This document shows positions 15,765 through 23,171 of a stretch of 27,869 nucleotides of DNA, one piece after another. The stretch's first letter is position 1, and each line of letters starts with the position of its first letter. The notes beneath the pieces were generated by a model. The model was given only the letters and a program-made list of their open reading frames with translations, was not told the DNA's origin and ran no database searches. The translations under genes were made by a program, and so were the position numbers. Source of the DNA: an uncultured Faecalibacterium sp. (GTDB taxonomy: Bacteria; Bacillota; Clostridia; Oscillospirales; Ruminococcaceae); contig CAKTCY010000025.1 of the NCBI GenBank assembly GCA_934540955.1, forward strand, positions 1 through 27,869, written 5' to 3'.

Positions 15765-16026
15765 GGTTGGTTCTTACTGGGTCTATTTCTGGGCCAATGA
15801 GAACGAACCGCTGGAGCCGATCCATGTGCACGTTGCGCAGGGGGCGCCCAACAGCAACGCCACCAAGATCTGGATCACCAAGGCGGGCGGCTGCTACCTG
15901 TGCAATAATAACTCTCAGATCCCGCCCCGGGTGCTGCGCAACATTATGGCAGTTATTGAAGCGCGCAGCGGTGAAGTGATCGAAAAATGGACGGCCTTTT
16001 TTGGCGAGATCCGCTATTTCTGCTGA
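15748..16026 (+). CDS. DUF4160 family protein, possible toxin-antitoxin component
   Basis: A 92-aa protein starting MPQVFKVGSYWVYFWANENE followed by PIHVHVAQG. The IYFWxNE...HVHV pattern is the hallmark of DUF4160, a family often found as one half of small two-gene modules annotated as putative toxin-antitoxin systems. The tail (RVLRNIMAVIEARSGEVIEKWTAFFGEIRYF) matches the family's C-terminal helix and WxxYFG-like end. The conserved histidines in HVHV could form an active or metal site. A strong AAGGAGG within the upstream gene precedes the ATG. A terminator follows 19 bases after the stop. No biochemical function is established for the family. Confidence 0.8.
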   Translation: MPQVFKVGSYWVYFWANENEPLEPIHVHVAQGAPNSNATKIWITKAGGCYLCNNNSQIPPRVLRNIMAVIEARSGEVIEKWTAFFGEIRYFC

Positions 16027-16044
16027 ACAGTTGAAAATACCCCT

Positions 16045-16083
16045 AAAGCCCTGCGGCAAAATGACGGCCGCAGGGCTTTTTTG
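16045..16083 (+). terminator. Intrinsic terminator after the DUF4160 gene
   Basis: AAAGCCCTGCGGC (16045-16057) pairs with GCCGCAGGGCTTT (16067-16079), followed by a run of T to about 16082. It separates the gltX/DUF4160 block from spoIIE. Confidence 0.9.
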
Positions 16084-16178
16084 CGTCTTTGGACGGGTTT
16101 GGGGCGGTTCTATGCACCGCGCCAAAAAGCGCCGCTGCCCCGCGTTACAGTATATGCAGACAGTGCGGGGAACAGAAC

Positions 16179-16209
16179 AAAAATCCCCGCCGGAAAGCGG
16201 GGATTTTTT
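16179..16209 (+). promoter_or_regulatory. Terminator-like hairpin ending at the spoIIE start codon
   Basis: AAAAATCCCCGC (16179-16190), loop CGGAAA, GCGGGGATTTTT (16197-16208), then T and the ATG of spoIIE at 16210. The only purine-rich sequence that could bind the ribosome (GCGGGGA) is in the right arm, so the hairpin would hide it. It may act as an attenuator, a translational lock, or a terminator with the true start elsewhere. Confidence 0.6.
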
Positions 16210-18504
16210 ATGACAGAGCGGATGGGTGTTTTATCTTCGGACGGGCGGTGCTTGCAGCCTTCGCCCTTGGCGGCACGGGCGATGCTGCGCCCGGCAGCGC
16301 GGCGGCTGGCAGCGGTGGGCATCGGCTTTGCCGGCGGCTGGGCGGTGCTGTACGGGGCGCTGATGCCCTTTGGACTGGGGCTGACCCTTGGGCTGACAGA
16401 GGACTGCTTTGCCCCCTGCGCGGCAGGGGCGGCGCTGGGGCTGCTGCTCCACGGGCTGGGGGCGCTCTCGCTGCGCAGCCTGTGTCAGCTGTGTGCGCTG
16501 GGCGCTGCCGTGGCGGCACGCTGGCTGCTGCCGCAAAGGCTTGTGCCTGCCGCGCTGGCGGGCTGCGGCACATTGACCGGCATGGCGCTGTGCTTTGCGC
16601 TGGGCAGCAGCGGCGGGGCAGACCTTTTATTGTACAGCGCGGCGGACGCCCTGCTTGCGGTGGGCATCGGCTTCGGACTGCGCAAATTCGCCCCGGAGCG
16701 CCCGGGCATGGGCACGCTGCTGGTGGGCGCAGCCGTGGCGGCGGCGCTGGGCAGTGTGCGGTGGGGGTGGTTCTCGCCCGGGGTGCTGGCGTGTGCCGCT
16801 GCAGAGCTGGCGCTGTGCTGCCGGGCGCAGAAGCTTGCCGCCCTGAGCGGCAGCGCGGTGCTGGGTGCAGCCCTTTGCGCCGCAGACCCTGCCCTTGCCC
16901 CGGCGGCAGCGGGGCTTGGCTGTGCCACGGCAGCGGCGGCGGTGCTGGCACCCGGACGGCGGGTGGAGACCCTTGCCGCCTACGCGGGCGGGTGCGTATC
17001 CGGGGTGCTCTGCGTGCAGCCGCCCGGAAACGCCTTTGGGCTGCTGTTCAGCGCCTGCGGCGGCATGGCGGTGGTCTGCCTGCTGCCCGGCGGCTGGCTT
17101 GCCCCGGCGGCAGACACTCCGCAGAGCGGGGAGAACGCCCCCGCGCCCGCCCGCAGTGCGGCGGCGTCCACCCGGCTGGAAGCCGTGGCGCAGAGCCTTT
17201 CCTCACTGGCAGAAACGGTGAACGCGGTCTACGAGGGCTTGCCCCGGCGGCGGGAGGGCTTCCGCTGGGTCATAGATAATGTACATGATACCCTTTGCTT
17301 TAACTGCGGGCGGCGGGAGACCTGCTGGAAGCAGGAATACACCGCCACCATGGCGGGCATGGAGGCGCTGCGCCCGCTGCTGGAGCAGAATGGCAGCGTG
17401 GAAGCGGCGCAGCTGCCCGGGCAATTGTCCCGCTGCATCCACCCGGCGGCGCTGTGCGCGGCGGCGGGGCGCAGCTTTGCACTGTACCGCAGCCGCAAGG
17501 AAGCGCGCATCCATTCCGAAGCCATGCGCACCGCCCTGACCGAGCAGTACAGCGCCGTAGCCGAGGCGCTTGGAGTGCTCAGCGAGCAGCTGGGACGCCC
17601 CGGCGACCCCGAGCCCTATAAATCCAGCCGGGTGGCAGAGTTCTTTACCGGGCTGGGGGCCCCGCCGCAGGAGTGCGCCGTCACGCTGGATGACCTTGGG
17701 CGCACCCATGCCGCCGTCACGCTGCCGCGCACCCGGTTCACTCCGCAGGAACTGGCAGCGCTGGCGGGGGAGGTGGGGCATATTTGCCGCCGCACGCTGG
17801 AGGTGCCGCAGGTGCTCTCCTGCAAGGGCATGACCACCCTGCTGTTCAGCGAAAGACCGGCGCTGCGGGCGGTGTTCGGGGCGGCAAGCGCAGCCGCCCG
17901 GGGCGAGGTCTCCGGCGATGCGGTGCAGCAATTTTGCAGCCCTACGGCGGCGCAGATGATCTTATGTGACGGCATGGGCACCGGACGCCCGGCGGCGGTG
18001 GACGGCAATCTGGCGGCAGAGCTGACCGCCCGGCTGCTCAAAGCGGGCTTTACCGCCGAACTGGCGGCGCGGCTGGTGAACGTGGCGCTGGCCCTGAAAA
18101 GCGAGGACGAGAGCGGCGCAACGCTGGATCTCATCAGCGTGGACTTATACACCGGCACGGCGCGGCTGTTCAAGGCCGGAGCCGCCCCGGGGTTTCTGGT
18201 GCACGGCGGGCGGGTGCGGGCTGTGGGCGAAGCCACCCTGCCCATGGGGGTGCTGGGCGGAGTGAACGGACAGAGCCGGGTGGTGCACTTGACCGCCGGG
18301 GATTACGCAGTGCTGGTATCGGACGGCTTACTGGTGGACGGCGCGGGCTGGGTGGCAAAGCAGGTGGAGCTTTCGGCGGCGGCAGGGGACGCGCCGGAAA
18401 AGCTTGCCGAGACGCTGGTAGAGACCGCCCGCATCCGCGCACAAAAGACCGGCCGCCCGGATGATATCACCGCCGCCGTGCTCCGGCTGGAAAAGAGCGG
18501 GTGA
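16210..18504 (+). CDS. spoIIE: Stage II sporulation protein E, PPM-type serine phosphatase
   Basis: SpoIIE dephosphorylates SpoIIAA to activate sigma F in the forespore and localises to the asymmetric septum. The 764-aa product has the family layout. Residues about 32-300 form a row of hydrophobic segments (about ten helices). A regulatory part follows with the conserved cysteine cluster C363-x2-C366-x5-C372-W (FNCGRRETCW). The C-terminal phosphatase domain (about 540-764) has the metal-binding motifs LCDGMGTG (586-592), SDG (704-706) and GRPDDIT (748-754). All motifs look intact. The ATG at 16210 is preferred because upstream codons run through a terminator-like hairpin; the next in-frame ATG at 16222 is an alternative. 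No other sporulation gene is in the window. Confidence 0.9.
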   Translation: MTERMGVLSSDGRCLQPSPLAARAMLRPAARRLAAVGIGFAGGWAVLYGALMPFGLGLTLGLTEDCFAPCAAGAALGLLLHGLGALSLRSLCQLCALGAAVAARWLLPQRLVPAALAGCGTLTGMALCFALGSSGGADLLLYSAADALLAVGIGFGLRKFAPERPGMGTLLVGAAVAAALGSVRWGWFSPGVLACAAAELALCCRAQKLAALSGSAVLGAALCAADPALAPAAAGLGCATAAAAVLAPGRRVETLAAYAGGCVSGVLCVQPPGNAFGLLFSACGGMAVVCLLPGGWLAPAADTPQSGENAPAPARSAAASTRLEAVAQSLSSLAETVNAVYEGLPRRREGFRWVIDNVHDTLCFNCGRRETCWKQEYTATMAGMEALRPLLEQNGSVEAAQLPGQLSRCIHPAALCAAAGRSFALYRSRKEARIHSEAMRTALTEQYSAVAEALGVLSEQLGRPGDPEPYKSSRVAEFFTGLGAPPQECAVTLDDLGRTHAAVTLPRTRFTPQELAALAGEVGHICRRTLEVPQVLSCKGMTTLLFSERPALRAVFGAASAAARGEVSGDAVQQFCSPTAAQMILCDGMGTGRPAAVDGNLAAELTARLLKAGFTAELAARLVNVALALKSEDESGATLDLISVDLYTGTARLFKAGAAPGFLVHGGRVRAVGEATLPMGVLGGVNGQSRVVHLTAGDYAVLVSDGLLVDGAGWVAKQVELSAAAGDAPEKLAETLVETARIRAQKTGRPDDITAAVLRLEKSG

Positions 18505-18521
18505 CGGCGGCAGAGTTTCCG

Positions 18522-18550
18522 TTGCAATTTGCGGGAAGGAGGGGTATACT
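18522..18550 (+). promoter_or_regulatory. Promoter of the pectinesterase gene
   Basis: -35 TTGCAA (18522-18527), 17-base spacer and -10 TATACT (18545-18550). It begins just after the spoIIE stop, so the next two genes can be expressed independently of spoIIE. Confidence 0.75.
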
Positions 18551-18566
18551 GGAAGCATATTTTTCA

Positions 18567-18583
18567 GCCCGGCAGTGCCGGGC
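18567..18583 (+). repeat. 5' leader hairpin of the pectinesterase mRNA
   Basis: GCCCGGCA (18567-18574) and TGCCGGGC (18576-18583) are a perfect GC-rich palindrome with one central base. It lies about 10 bases after the expected transcription start and 2 bases before the AGGAGG ribosome-binding site. It could stabilise the 5' end or modulate initiation. Confidence 0.5.
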
Positions 18584-18597
18584 GCAGGAGGCGGCTT

Positions 18598-19563
18598 ATG
18601 CTTACCATCAACGTTGCACCCGACGGCAGCGGACAGTTTACCACCATTTCCGAGGCGGTGCTGGCGGTGCCCTACGACTGCCCTGCGGTCATCCGCATCG
18701 CGCCGGGTATTTACCGGGAAAAGCTGGTTTGTGAGAAAAAGGATATCACCCTTGCGGGCGCGGGCATGGATGCCACCCGGCTGGTATGGAACGACGGCGG
18801 CAAGCTGCCGCACCCGGACGGGCGTCCCACCCACACCTTCCGCAGCTACACCGCCTTTTTCAGCGGCGAAAAGCTGCGGGTGGAGGATATGACCATCGAG
18901 AACGACGCAGGCCCCGGCGCAAGGGTCGGGCAGGCGGTCGCTGCCTATGTGGACAGCGCCCGGGCAGCGTTCAGCCGCGTGCGGCTGCTGGGCAATCAGG
19001 ATACTTTGTTCTGCGCCCCTCTGCCGGAGAAGGAGCGGGAGAAGGACGGGTTTCTGGGCCCGCGCGGGCTGGCACCCCGCCGGGCAAGTGCGCAGTATTA
19101 CCACGCCTGCGAGATCGCCGGGGACATTGATTTTATCTTTGGCGGGGCAGACGCCCTGTTCGAGCACTGCACCCTGCGCACGGTGGATAACGGCCTTGCG
19201 CACAGTTGGGTCACCGCGCCCTCCGGTGCGGCGCAGGGGCTGGGCTTTGTGTTCTGGGACTGCGATTTTGTCTCGGACTGCCCGGCGGGCAGCGTGTATC
19301 TGGGCAGACCGTGGCGGCCTACCGGCAAAACGGCGGTGCTGGACTGCCGCCTTGGGGCGCACATTGCACCGGAGGGCTTTGCCGGCTGGAACGACCGCAC
19401 CGACACGGCGCTGGCCGGCTTTGCCGAAGCAGGCAGCACCGGCGCGGGTGCAGGGGAGCGCCCCGGCTGGGTGCAGGCGCTTTCGGTTGCTGAAGCCGCT
19501 GCGCTGCTGCGCACTGCCCGGCAGAAGTGCCGCATGGAAACTACGGAAAGGATAACGGGATGA
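18598..19563 (+). CDS. Pectinesterase family protein (CE8)
   Basis: Pectin methylesterases remove methyl esters from homogalacturonan. The 321-aa right-handed parallel beta-helix protein has the family motifs: GSGQFTTISEAV (10-21), IAPGIYREKL, GQAVA (Q112), NQDTL (Q134, D135, the acid/base pair), GDIDFIFGG (D178, nucleophile) and LGRPWRP (R237, W239). All catalytic residues are present. There is no signal peptide, so it would act on oligogalacturonides taken into the cell rather than on intact pectin. The ATG at 18598 has AGGAGG at good distance. The stop overlaps the next ATG by four bases. Confidence 0.93.
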   Translation: MLTINVAPDGSGQFTTISEAVLAVPYDCPAVIRIAPGIYREKLVCEKKDITLAGAGMDATRLVWNDGGKLPHPDGRPTHTFRSYTAFFSGEKLRVEDMTIENDAGPGARVGQAVAAYVDSARAAFSRVRLLGNQDTLFCAPLPEKEREKDGFLGPRGLAPRRASAQYYHACEIAGDIDFIFGGADALFEHCTLRTVDNGLAHSWVTAPSGAAQGLGFVFWDCDFVSDCPAGSVYLGRPWRPTGKTAVLDCRLGAHIAPEGFAGWNDRTDTALAGFAEAGSTGAGAGERPGWVQALSVAEAAALLRTARQKCRMETTERITG

Positions 19564-19721
19564 AAAAATTACCCAATGCAGTAAAATGGCTCATCATTCT
19601 GGTGGTGCTGGGTGCCATGGGCGCGATGATGTGGGCGGTGAACGACCGCGCCTCCCGGGTGGAGATGCCCGCCCCGGACAACACCTTTGGTATCTACCAT
19701 ACGGCAGAGAGCGGAACATAA
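19560..19721 (+). CDS. 53-aa single-pass membrane peptide coupled to the pectinesterase
   Basis: The small protein MKKLPNAVKWLIILVVLGAM... has one hydrophobic helix (about 8-26, VKWLIILVVLGAMGAMMWAV). A short external tail rich in polar residues follows (NDRASRVEMPAPDNTFGIYHTAESGT). It starts with ATGA overlapping the pectinesterase stop, with GGAAAGGATAACGGG upstream, so it is translationally coupled. It ends two bases before a strong terminator, which supports it as a real gene. I do not recognise a family. It could anchor or regulate a transporter or the neighbouring enzyme, but nothing in the sequence proves that. Confidence 0.75.
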   Translation: MKKLPNAVKWLIILVVLGAMGAMMWAVNDRASRVEMPAPDNTFGIYHTAESGT

Positions 19722-19722
19722 T

Positions 19723-19776
19723 AAAAGCACCGGCAGCTTCCCGATTGGAAAATCAGGAAAACTGCCGGTGCTTTTT
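19723..19776. terminator. Bidirectional terminator between convergent genes
   Basis: AAAAGCACCGGCAG (19723-19736) and CTGCCGGTGCTTTT (19762-19775) are perfectly complementary around a 25-base loop that itself contains TTCC/GGAA. T-runs on both strands let it stop the small-peptide transcript (plus) and the sensor kinase transcript (minus). Confidence 0.9.
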
Positions 19777-19794
19777 CTGTATCACAGGGGACGT

Positions 19795-21327
19795 TTACTT
19801 ACCCTCAAAATCGTCCACATAGGGTAAATCGCTCATGACGAACCAGAAGGTGGTGCCCTTGCCTACGGTGCTTTGTACGCCGAAGCGGAAGCTGTGCTGC
19901 TGGAAGATGGCCTTGGTGATGGAAAGCCCCAGACCGGTGCCCTGCTTGCCTGCGTCCGAGCGGGAGCGGTAGTACCGGTCAAAAATATAGGGCAGGTCGG
20001 CGGCGGCAATGCCCGGGCCGTGGTCCTCCACCTCCACCCGCACGCCCTCAGTGCAGCGGAAGGCGCGCAGGATAAAGATGCCGTCCTTGCCGATGTGGTG
20101 CATGGCGTTGCCCAGCAGGTTGTGCAGTGCACGCTGCATCATGTCCGGGTCGGCGTAGACCGGCAGCTCCTCCTCCGGCAGCTCCAGCTTCAGCTGCCAG
20201 CCGTTCTGGGCGCAGACGGCGTCGTAGCGCTCGCTCACCTCGTCGCACAGCTGCCCCATGTCAAAGTGCACCCGCTCGCACTTATAAGTGCCGCTGGTCA
20301 CCTTGCTCAGCTCCATCACGCTGGACACCAGCGCGGTCAGGCGGTCGGCCTCGTCCACGATGATGTTCATCTGCTCGTCCCGGTGGGATTTGTCGTCGCC
20401 GGTCAGGTCGCGCACCGTCTCGGCGTAGCCCTTGATGAGGGTCAGCGGGGTGCGCAGGTCGTGGGAGACGTTGGCCAGCAGGTCGCGCTGCATCTGCACC
20501 GCGTGCTGCACCTCCTCGGCCATGTGGTTGAAGTCCCGGGCAAGGTCGCCCAGCTCGTCGTTGCGGCGGTTGTCCACCTGCACGGCGTAGTTGCCCAGCG
20601 CCATCTGCCGCGCGGCGCTGGAAAGCTGGCGCAGCGGCTTTGTGAACCACTCGCTGAACAGCCACGCCGCCGACATGGCAAAGCCGAAGATGAGTGCTGC
20701 CGCCAGCGGCAGCAGGGTGCTGAGCACGTTGCCGGCCTCGGCAACGTGCACAAGGCTGGTGGTCACCAGCACGGTATAGCTGCCGTCGGCAGTAGTGCGC
20801 CCTACCAATAGCTGCGCCGAGCCGGAGAGCCGGGGCGGGTTGAGCGTCTGCACAAAGCTGCCCACGCTGCGGCACTTGCGGCGCATGGCAAGGGCGGTGG
20901 CAATGATCTTATCGTTGTTGGCAGAGTCTGAAAGATAGGTGCCGTGCAGGTTGCAGAAGGACTGGTTCTCGATCTTATAAATGGTGTGCAGGGTGGTGTC
21001 CGAGATATCCACGCAGAAGCTGTTCAAGGTGCCCTTGGTGTACAGCTCCAGCGTAAGCTTATCAAAAAAATCGCTGTTGACGGACAATTGCCCGAAGGAC
21101 CAGCTGGACAGCACCTTGCCCTCGGCAATGGCATCGTCCAGCCGCTCTACGATGCTGTCGGCCTGATTGGTAAGCTGGGTCTCGATGTGCTTGGTGTACA
21201 AGGGCTCCAGCAGCTGGGTGGACAGCAGCCAGAACAGCCCCAGCAGAAACAGGCAGATGAAGCACAAAAACCACATCAGCTGCCCGCGGATGCCAAGGGT
21301 ATGCCGTGCTTTGGTGGTTTGCCGCAT
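19795..21327 (-). CDS. Sensor histidine kinase (HAMP, HisKA, HATPase)
   Basis: The 510-aa membrane sensor of a two-component system. TM1 is at about 17-37, an extracellular sensor region spans 38-200, TM2 is at about 201-223 and a HAMP linker at 224-277. The dimerisation domain carries the phosphorylated histidine H289 (NVSHDLRTPLTLIKGY). The catalytic domain has the N box (HNLLGNAMHH), G1 (DHGPGI), F box (IFDRYYRS) and G2 (GTGLGLSI). The ATG at 21327 has AAGGAG 10 bases upstream; a GTG at 21336 is too close to that site. It follows its response regulator by 19 bases. The stimulus is unknown; the external domain has no motif I can name. Confidence 0.95.
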   Translation of the reverse strand: MRQTTKARHTLGIRGQLMWFLCFICLFLLGLFWLLSTQLLEPLYTKHIETQLTNQADSIVERLDDAIAEGKVLSSWSFGQLSVNSDFFDKLTLELYTKGTLNSFCVDISDTTLHTIYKIENQSFCNLHGTYLSDSANNDKIIATALAMRRKCRSVGSFVQTLNPPRLSGSAQLLVGRTTADGSYTVLVTTSLVHVAEAGNVLSTLLPLAAALIFGFAMSAAWLFSEWFTKPLRQLSSAARQMALGNYAVQVDNRRNDELGDLARDFNHMAEEVQHAVQMQRDLLANVSHDLRTPLTLIKGYAETVRDLTGDDKSHRDEQMNIIVDEADRLTALVSSVMELSKVTSGTYKCERVHFDMGQLCDEVSERYDAVCAQNGWQLKLELPEEELPVYADPDMMQRALHNLLGNAMHHIGKDGIFILRAFRCTEGVRVEVEDHGPGIAAADLPYIFDRYYRSRSDAGKQGTGLGLSITKAIFQQHSFRFGVQSTVGKGTTFWFVMSDLPYVDDFEGK

Positions 21328-21346
21328 GGACCGCACGCTCCTTCAG

Positions 21347-22033
21347 TCAACGGGCGGCATCGGGGTCGAACTTATAGCCGATGCCCCATACCGTAGCAAT
21401 GTAGCTGCGGCATTTGCCCAGATGGCCGCGCAGCATCTTTACATGGGTGTCCACGGTGCGGTCCTCGCCGAAGTAGTCGTAGTTCCACACCTTCTGCAGG
21501 ATCTTTTCCCGGCTCAGGGCAATGCCCTTGTTGGAGGCCAGAAATACCAGCAGGTCAAACTCCTTGGGGGTCAGGGCGATCTCCTCACCGGATACCCGCA
21601 CGGTATGACTGGCGGTGTCGATGGTCAGCTCGCCAAAGGTCATGGTATCGGCGGCCTCGGTGGGGCGGGGCATGGTGCGGTTCAGCACCGCGCGCACCCG
21701 TGCCACCAGCTCCCGGGGGGAGAAGGGCTTTACCACATAGTCGTCTGCGCCGCTTTCCAGCCCGGCCAGCTTGTCGTACTCCTCGCCCCGGGCGGTCAGG
21801 ATGATGACCGGGGTGTTGATGTGGCGGGCGCGCATCTCCCGCAGGCAGGTCATGCCGTCCATAAAGGGCATCATCAGGTCCAGGATCACCAGATCAAACC
21901 CGCCGCCGGACAGCTGTGCCAGCGCCGCAGAGCCGTCCCCGGCTTCCTCGCAGACGTAACCGGAATATTGCAGATGCTCGTGGATCAGCTCCCGGATGCG
22001 GGGCTCATCGTCAACGATCAGGATCTTTGCCAT
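21347..22033 (-). CDS. OmpR/PhoB-family response regulator
   Basis: The 228-aa regulator has an N-terminal receiver domain with acidic pair D8/D9 (IVDDEP), phospho-acceptor D52 (VILDLMMP), T/S at TAR and K in VVKPFSP. It has a C-terminal winged-helix DNA-binding domain (LTPKEFDLLVFLASNKGIALSREKIL...DRTVDTHVKMLRGHLG...GIGYKF). It is first in the operon with the kinase. The ATG at 22033 has AGGAG 9 bases upstream. A direct repeat upstream of its promoter may be its own binding site. Targets cannot be told from sequence, though the divergent glycosyltransferase and the convergent pectinesterase are nearby. Confidence 0.95.
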   Translation of the reverse strand: MAKILIVDDEPRIRELIHEHLQYSGYVCEEAGDGSAALAQLSGGGFDLVILDLMMPFMDGMTCLREMRARHINTPVIILTARGEEYDKLAGLESGADDYVVKPFSPRELVARVRAVLNRTMPRPTEAADTMTFGELTIDTASHTVRVSGEEIALTPKEFDLLVFLASNKGIALSREKILQKVWNYDYFGEDRTVDTHVKMLRGHLGKCRSYIATVWGIGYKFDPDAAR

Positions 22034-22061
22034 AAAACAGGACTCCTCCCTATCATAGTTC

Positions 22062-22118
22062 AGTATACGACTTTATTTTAATGCAAGAATTGGAAAAAGC
22101 TGTGAATTTTAAGTGAAT
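22062..22118 (-). promoter_or_regulatory. Probable promoter and OmpR-type box of the two-component operon
   Basis: Minus strand: -10 TATACT (22062-22067), 16-base spacer and -35 TTCTTG (22084-22089). Upstream lies a direct repeat, ATTCAC at 22113-22118 and 22102-22107, exactly 11 bases apart, i.e. one helical turn. This is the arrangement winged-helix OmpR/PhoB regulators bind, just upstream of the -35 where an activator would sit. Confidence 0.5.
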
Positions 22119-22217
22119 GGTTTGGAAAAACAAAGCCGTCTGCACCCAGTATACCACACACAGCAGCGGGGCGGCAATCTTTTTACAGGAATGCGCGGTA
22201 AAATACGCAGGGGAAGC

Positions 22218-22247
22218 TTGACAAGAAAATAGGCCTTTTTGTAAAAT
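22218..22247 (+). promoter_or_regulatory. Promoter of the GT32 glycosyltransferase
   Basis: -35 TTGACA (22218-22223), 18-base spacer and -10 TAAAAT (22242-22247), followed by an AGGAG ribosome-binding site and ATG at 22295. It is divergent from the two-component operon promoter, with about 130 bases between the two -35 elements. Confidence 0.7.
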
Positions 22248-22294
22248 AAGGTCGTAAAGAGCAGAGCACCTGCAGCAAAACAGGAGAAACAGGC

Positions 22295-23035
22295 ATGAGC
22301 ATTCCCAAGATCATCCACTACTGCTGGTTCGGCGGCGGGCCCATCAGCCCGGAAAACCGTAAATGTATGGAAAGCTGGAAGAAATACTGCCCGGATTACA
22401 AGATCATTGAATGGAACGAGCAGAATTTTGATATCAGCAAAAACCGCTACGCGCAGCAGGCCTACGAGGCAAAGAAATACGCCTTTGTATCGGACTATGT
22501 GCGGCTGGCAGTGGTGTATGAGCACGGCGGCATCTATCTGGATACGGACGTAGAGCTGGTGCGCCCACTGGATGAGCTGCTGGAGCTGCCCGGGTTTATG
22601 GGCTTTCAGACCAATAACGAGGTAGCCACCGGGCTGGGGTTCGGGGCATACAAGGGCAACCCGGTGGTGCAGGCGCTGCTGCAGAATTACGCTGCATTGG
22701 ATTTTATAAAGGCAGACGGCAGCGCAGATCTGACGCCCTGCCCGGAGCGGGATACAAGGGTGCTGCAGACGCTGGGCGTGCGCAAGGACGGAACAAGGCA
22801 GAGCATCGCGGAAATGGAGCTCTTTCCGGCAGAGTATTTCTGCCCGATGGACTTCTACACCCGGAAGCTCCGGGTAACACCCAATACCTACTCCATCCAC
22901 CACTACGCCGAAAGCTGGAAGCCGAAGTCCAGTGCGGTCAGCCACGGCTTGCAGCGGCTGCTGAAGAAGCACTACTATACATGGTACTGCCCTTTGCGCG
23001 GCCGGGTCGAGAGACGGCTGAAAAAGAAACACTGA
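22295..23035 (+). CDS. GT32-type glycosyltransferase (DXD sugar transferase)
   Basis: The 246-aa cytoplasmic enzyme begins MSIPKIIHYCWFGGGPISPE and carries KYAFVSDYVRLAVVYEHGGIYLDTDVE, the hallmark of the DXD sugar-binding region (D83-T-D85) of the Och1/GT32 family that includes capsule and glycan mannosyl/galactosyl transferases. Such enzymes use a nucleotide-sugar donor. The acceptor and product are unknown. It stands alone between its own promoter and a terminator, away from any polysaccharide cluster, so it may decorate a surface glycan built elsewhere. The C-terminus is basic (RGRVERRLKKKH), possibly for membrane association. Confidence 0.88.
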   Translation: MSIPKIIHYCWFGGGPISPENRKCMESWKKYCPDYKIIEWNEQNFDISKNRYAQQAYEAKKYAFVSDYVRLAVVYEHGGIYLDTDVELVRPLDELLELPGFMGFQTNNEVATGLGFGAYKGNPVVQALLQNYAALDFIKADGSADLTPCPERDTRVLQTLGVRKDGTRQSIAEMELFPAEYFCPMDFYTRKLRVTPNTYSIHHYAESWKPKSSAVSHGLQRLLKKHYYTWYCPLRGRVERRLKKKH

Positions 23036-23041
23036 AAACCG

Positions 23042-23077
23042 GAGCTGCTGCACGATGCTGTGCGGCAGTTCTTTTTT
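23042..23077 (+). terminator. Intrinsic terminator after the glycosyltransferase
   Basis: GAGCTGCTGCAC (23042-23053), loop GATGCT, GTGCGGCAGTTC (23060-23071), two G-T pairs, followed by six T. Confidence 0.9.
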
Positions 23078-23084
23078 GTCCCGC

Positions 23085-23113
23085 TTGCCCTTTTTGCGCA
23101 GGAATGCTATACT
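23085..23113 (+). promoter_or_regulatory. Promoter of the TatA-like/propeller - ywlG - yggS unit
   Basis: -35 TTGCCC (23085-23090), 17-base spacer, extended TGC and -10 TATACT (23108-23113), about 60 bases before the start codon and directly after the preceding terminator. Confidence 0.75.
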
Positions 23114-23171
23114 TTAGCGATAAAGGACAGTGCGCTGTCCGCAGGTTTTTCAGAGATAAGGAAAAGCGCTT

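Noticed and set aside
16081..16209. Upstream in-frame extension of spoIIE by 43 codons
   Set aside because: It crosses the hairpin at 16179-16208 and starts beside the terminator of the previous gene with no ribosome-binding site. The added residues do not look like SpoIIE.
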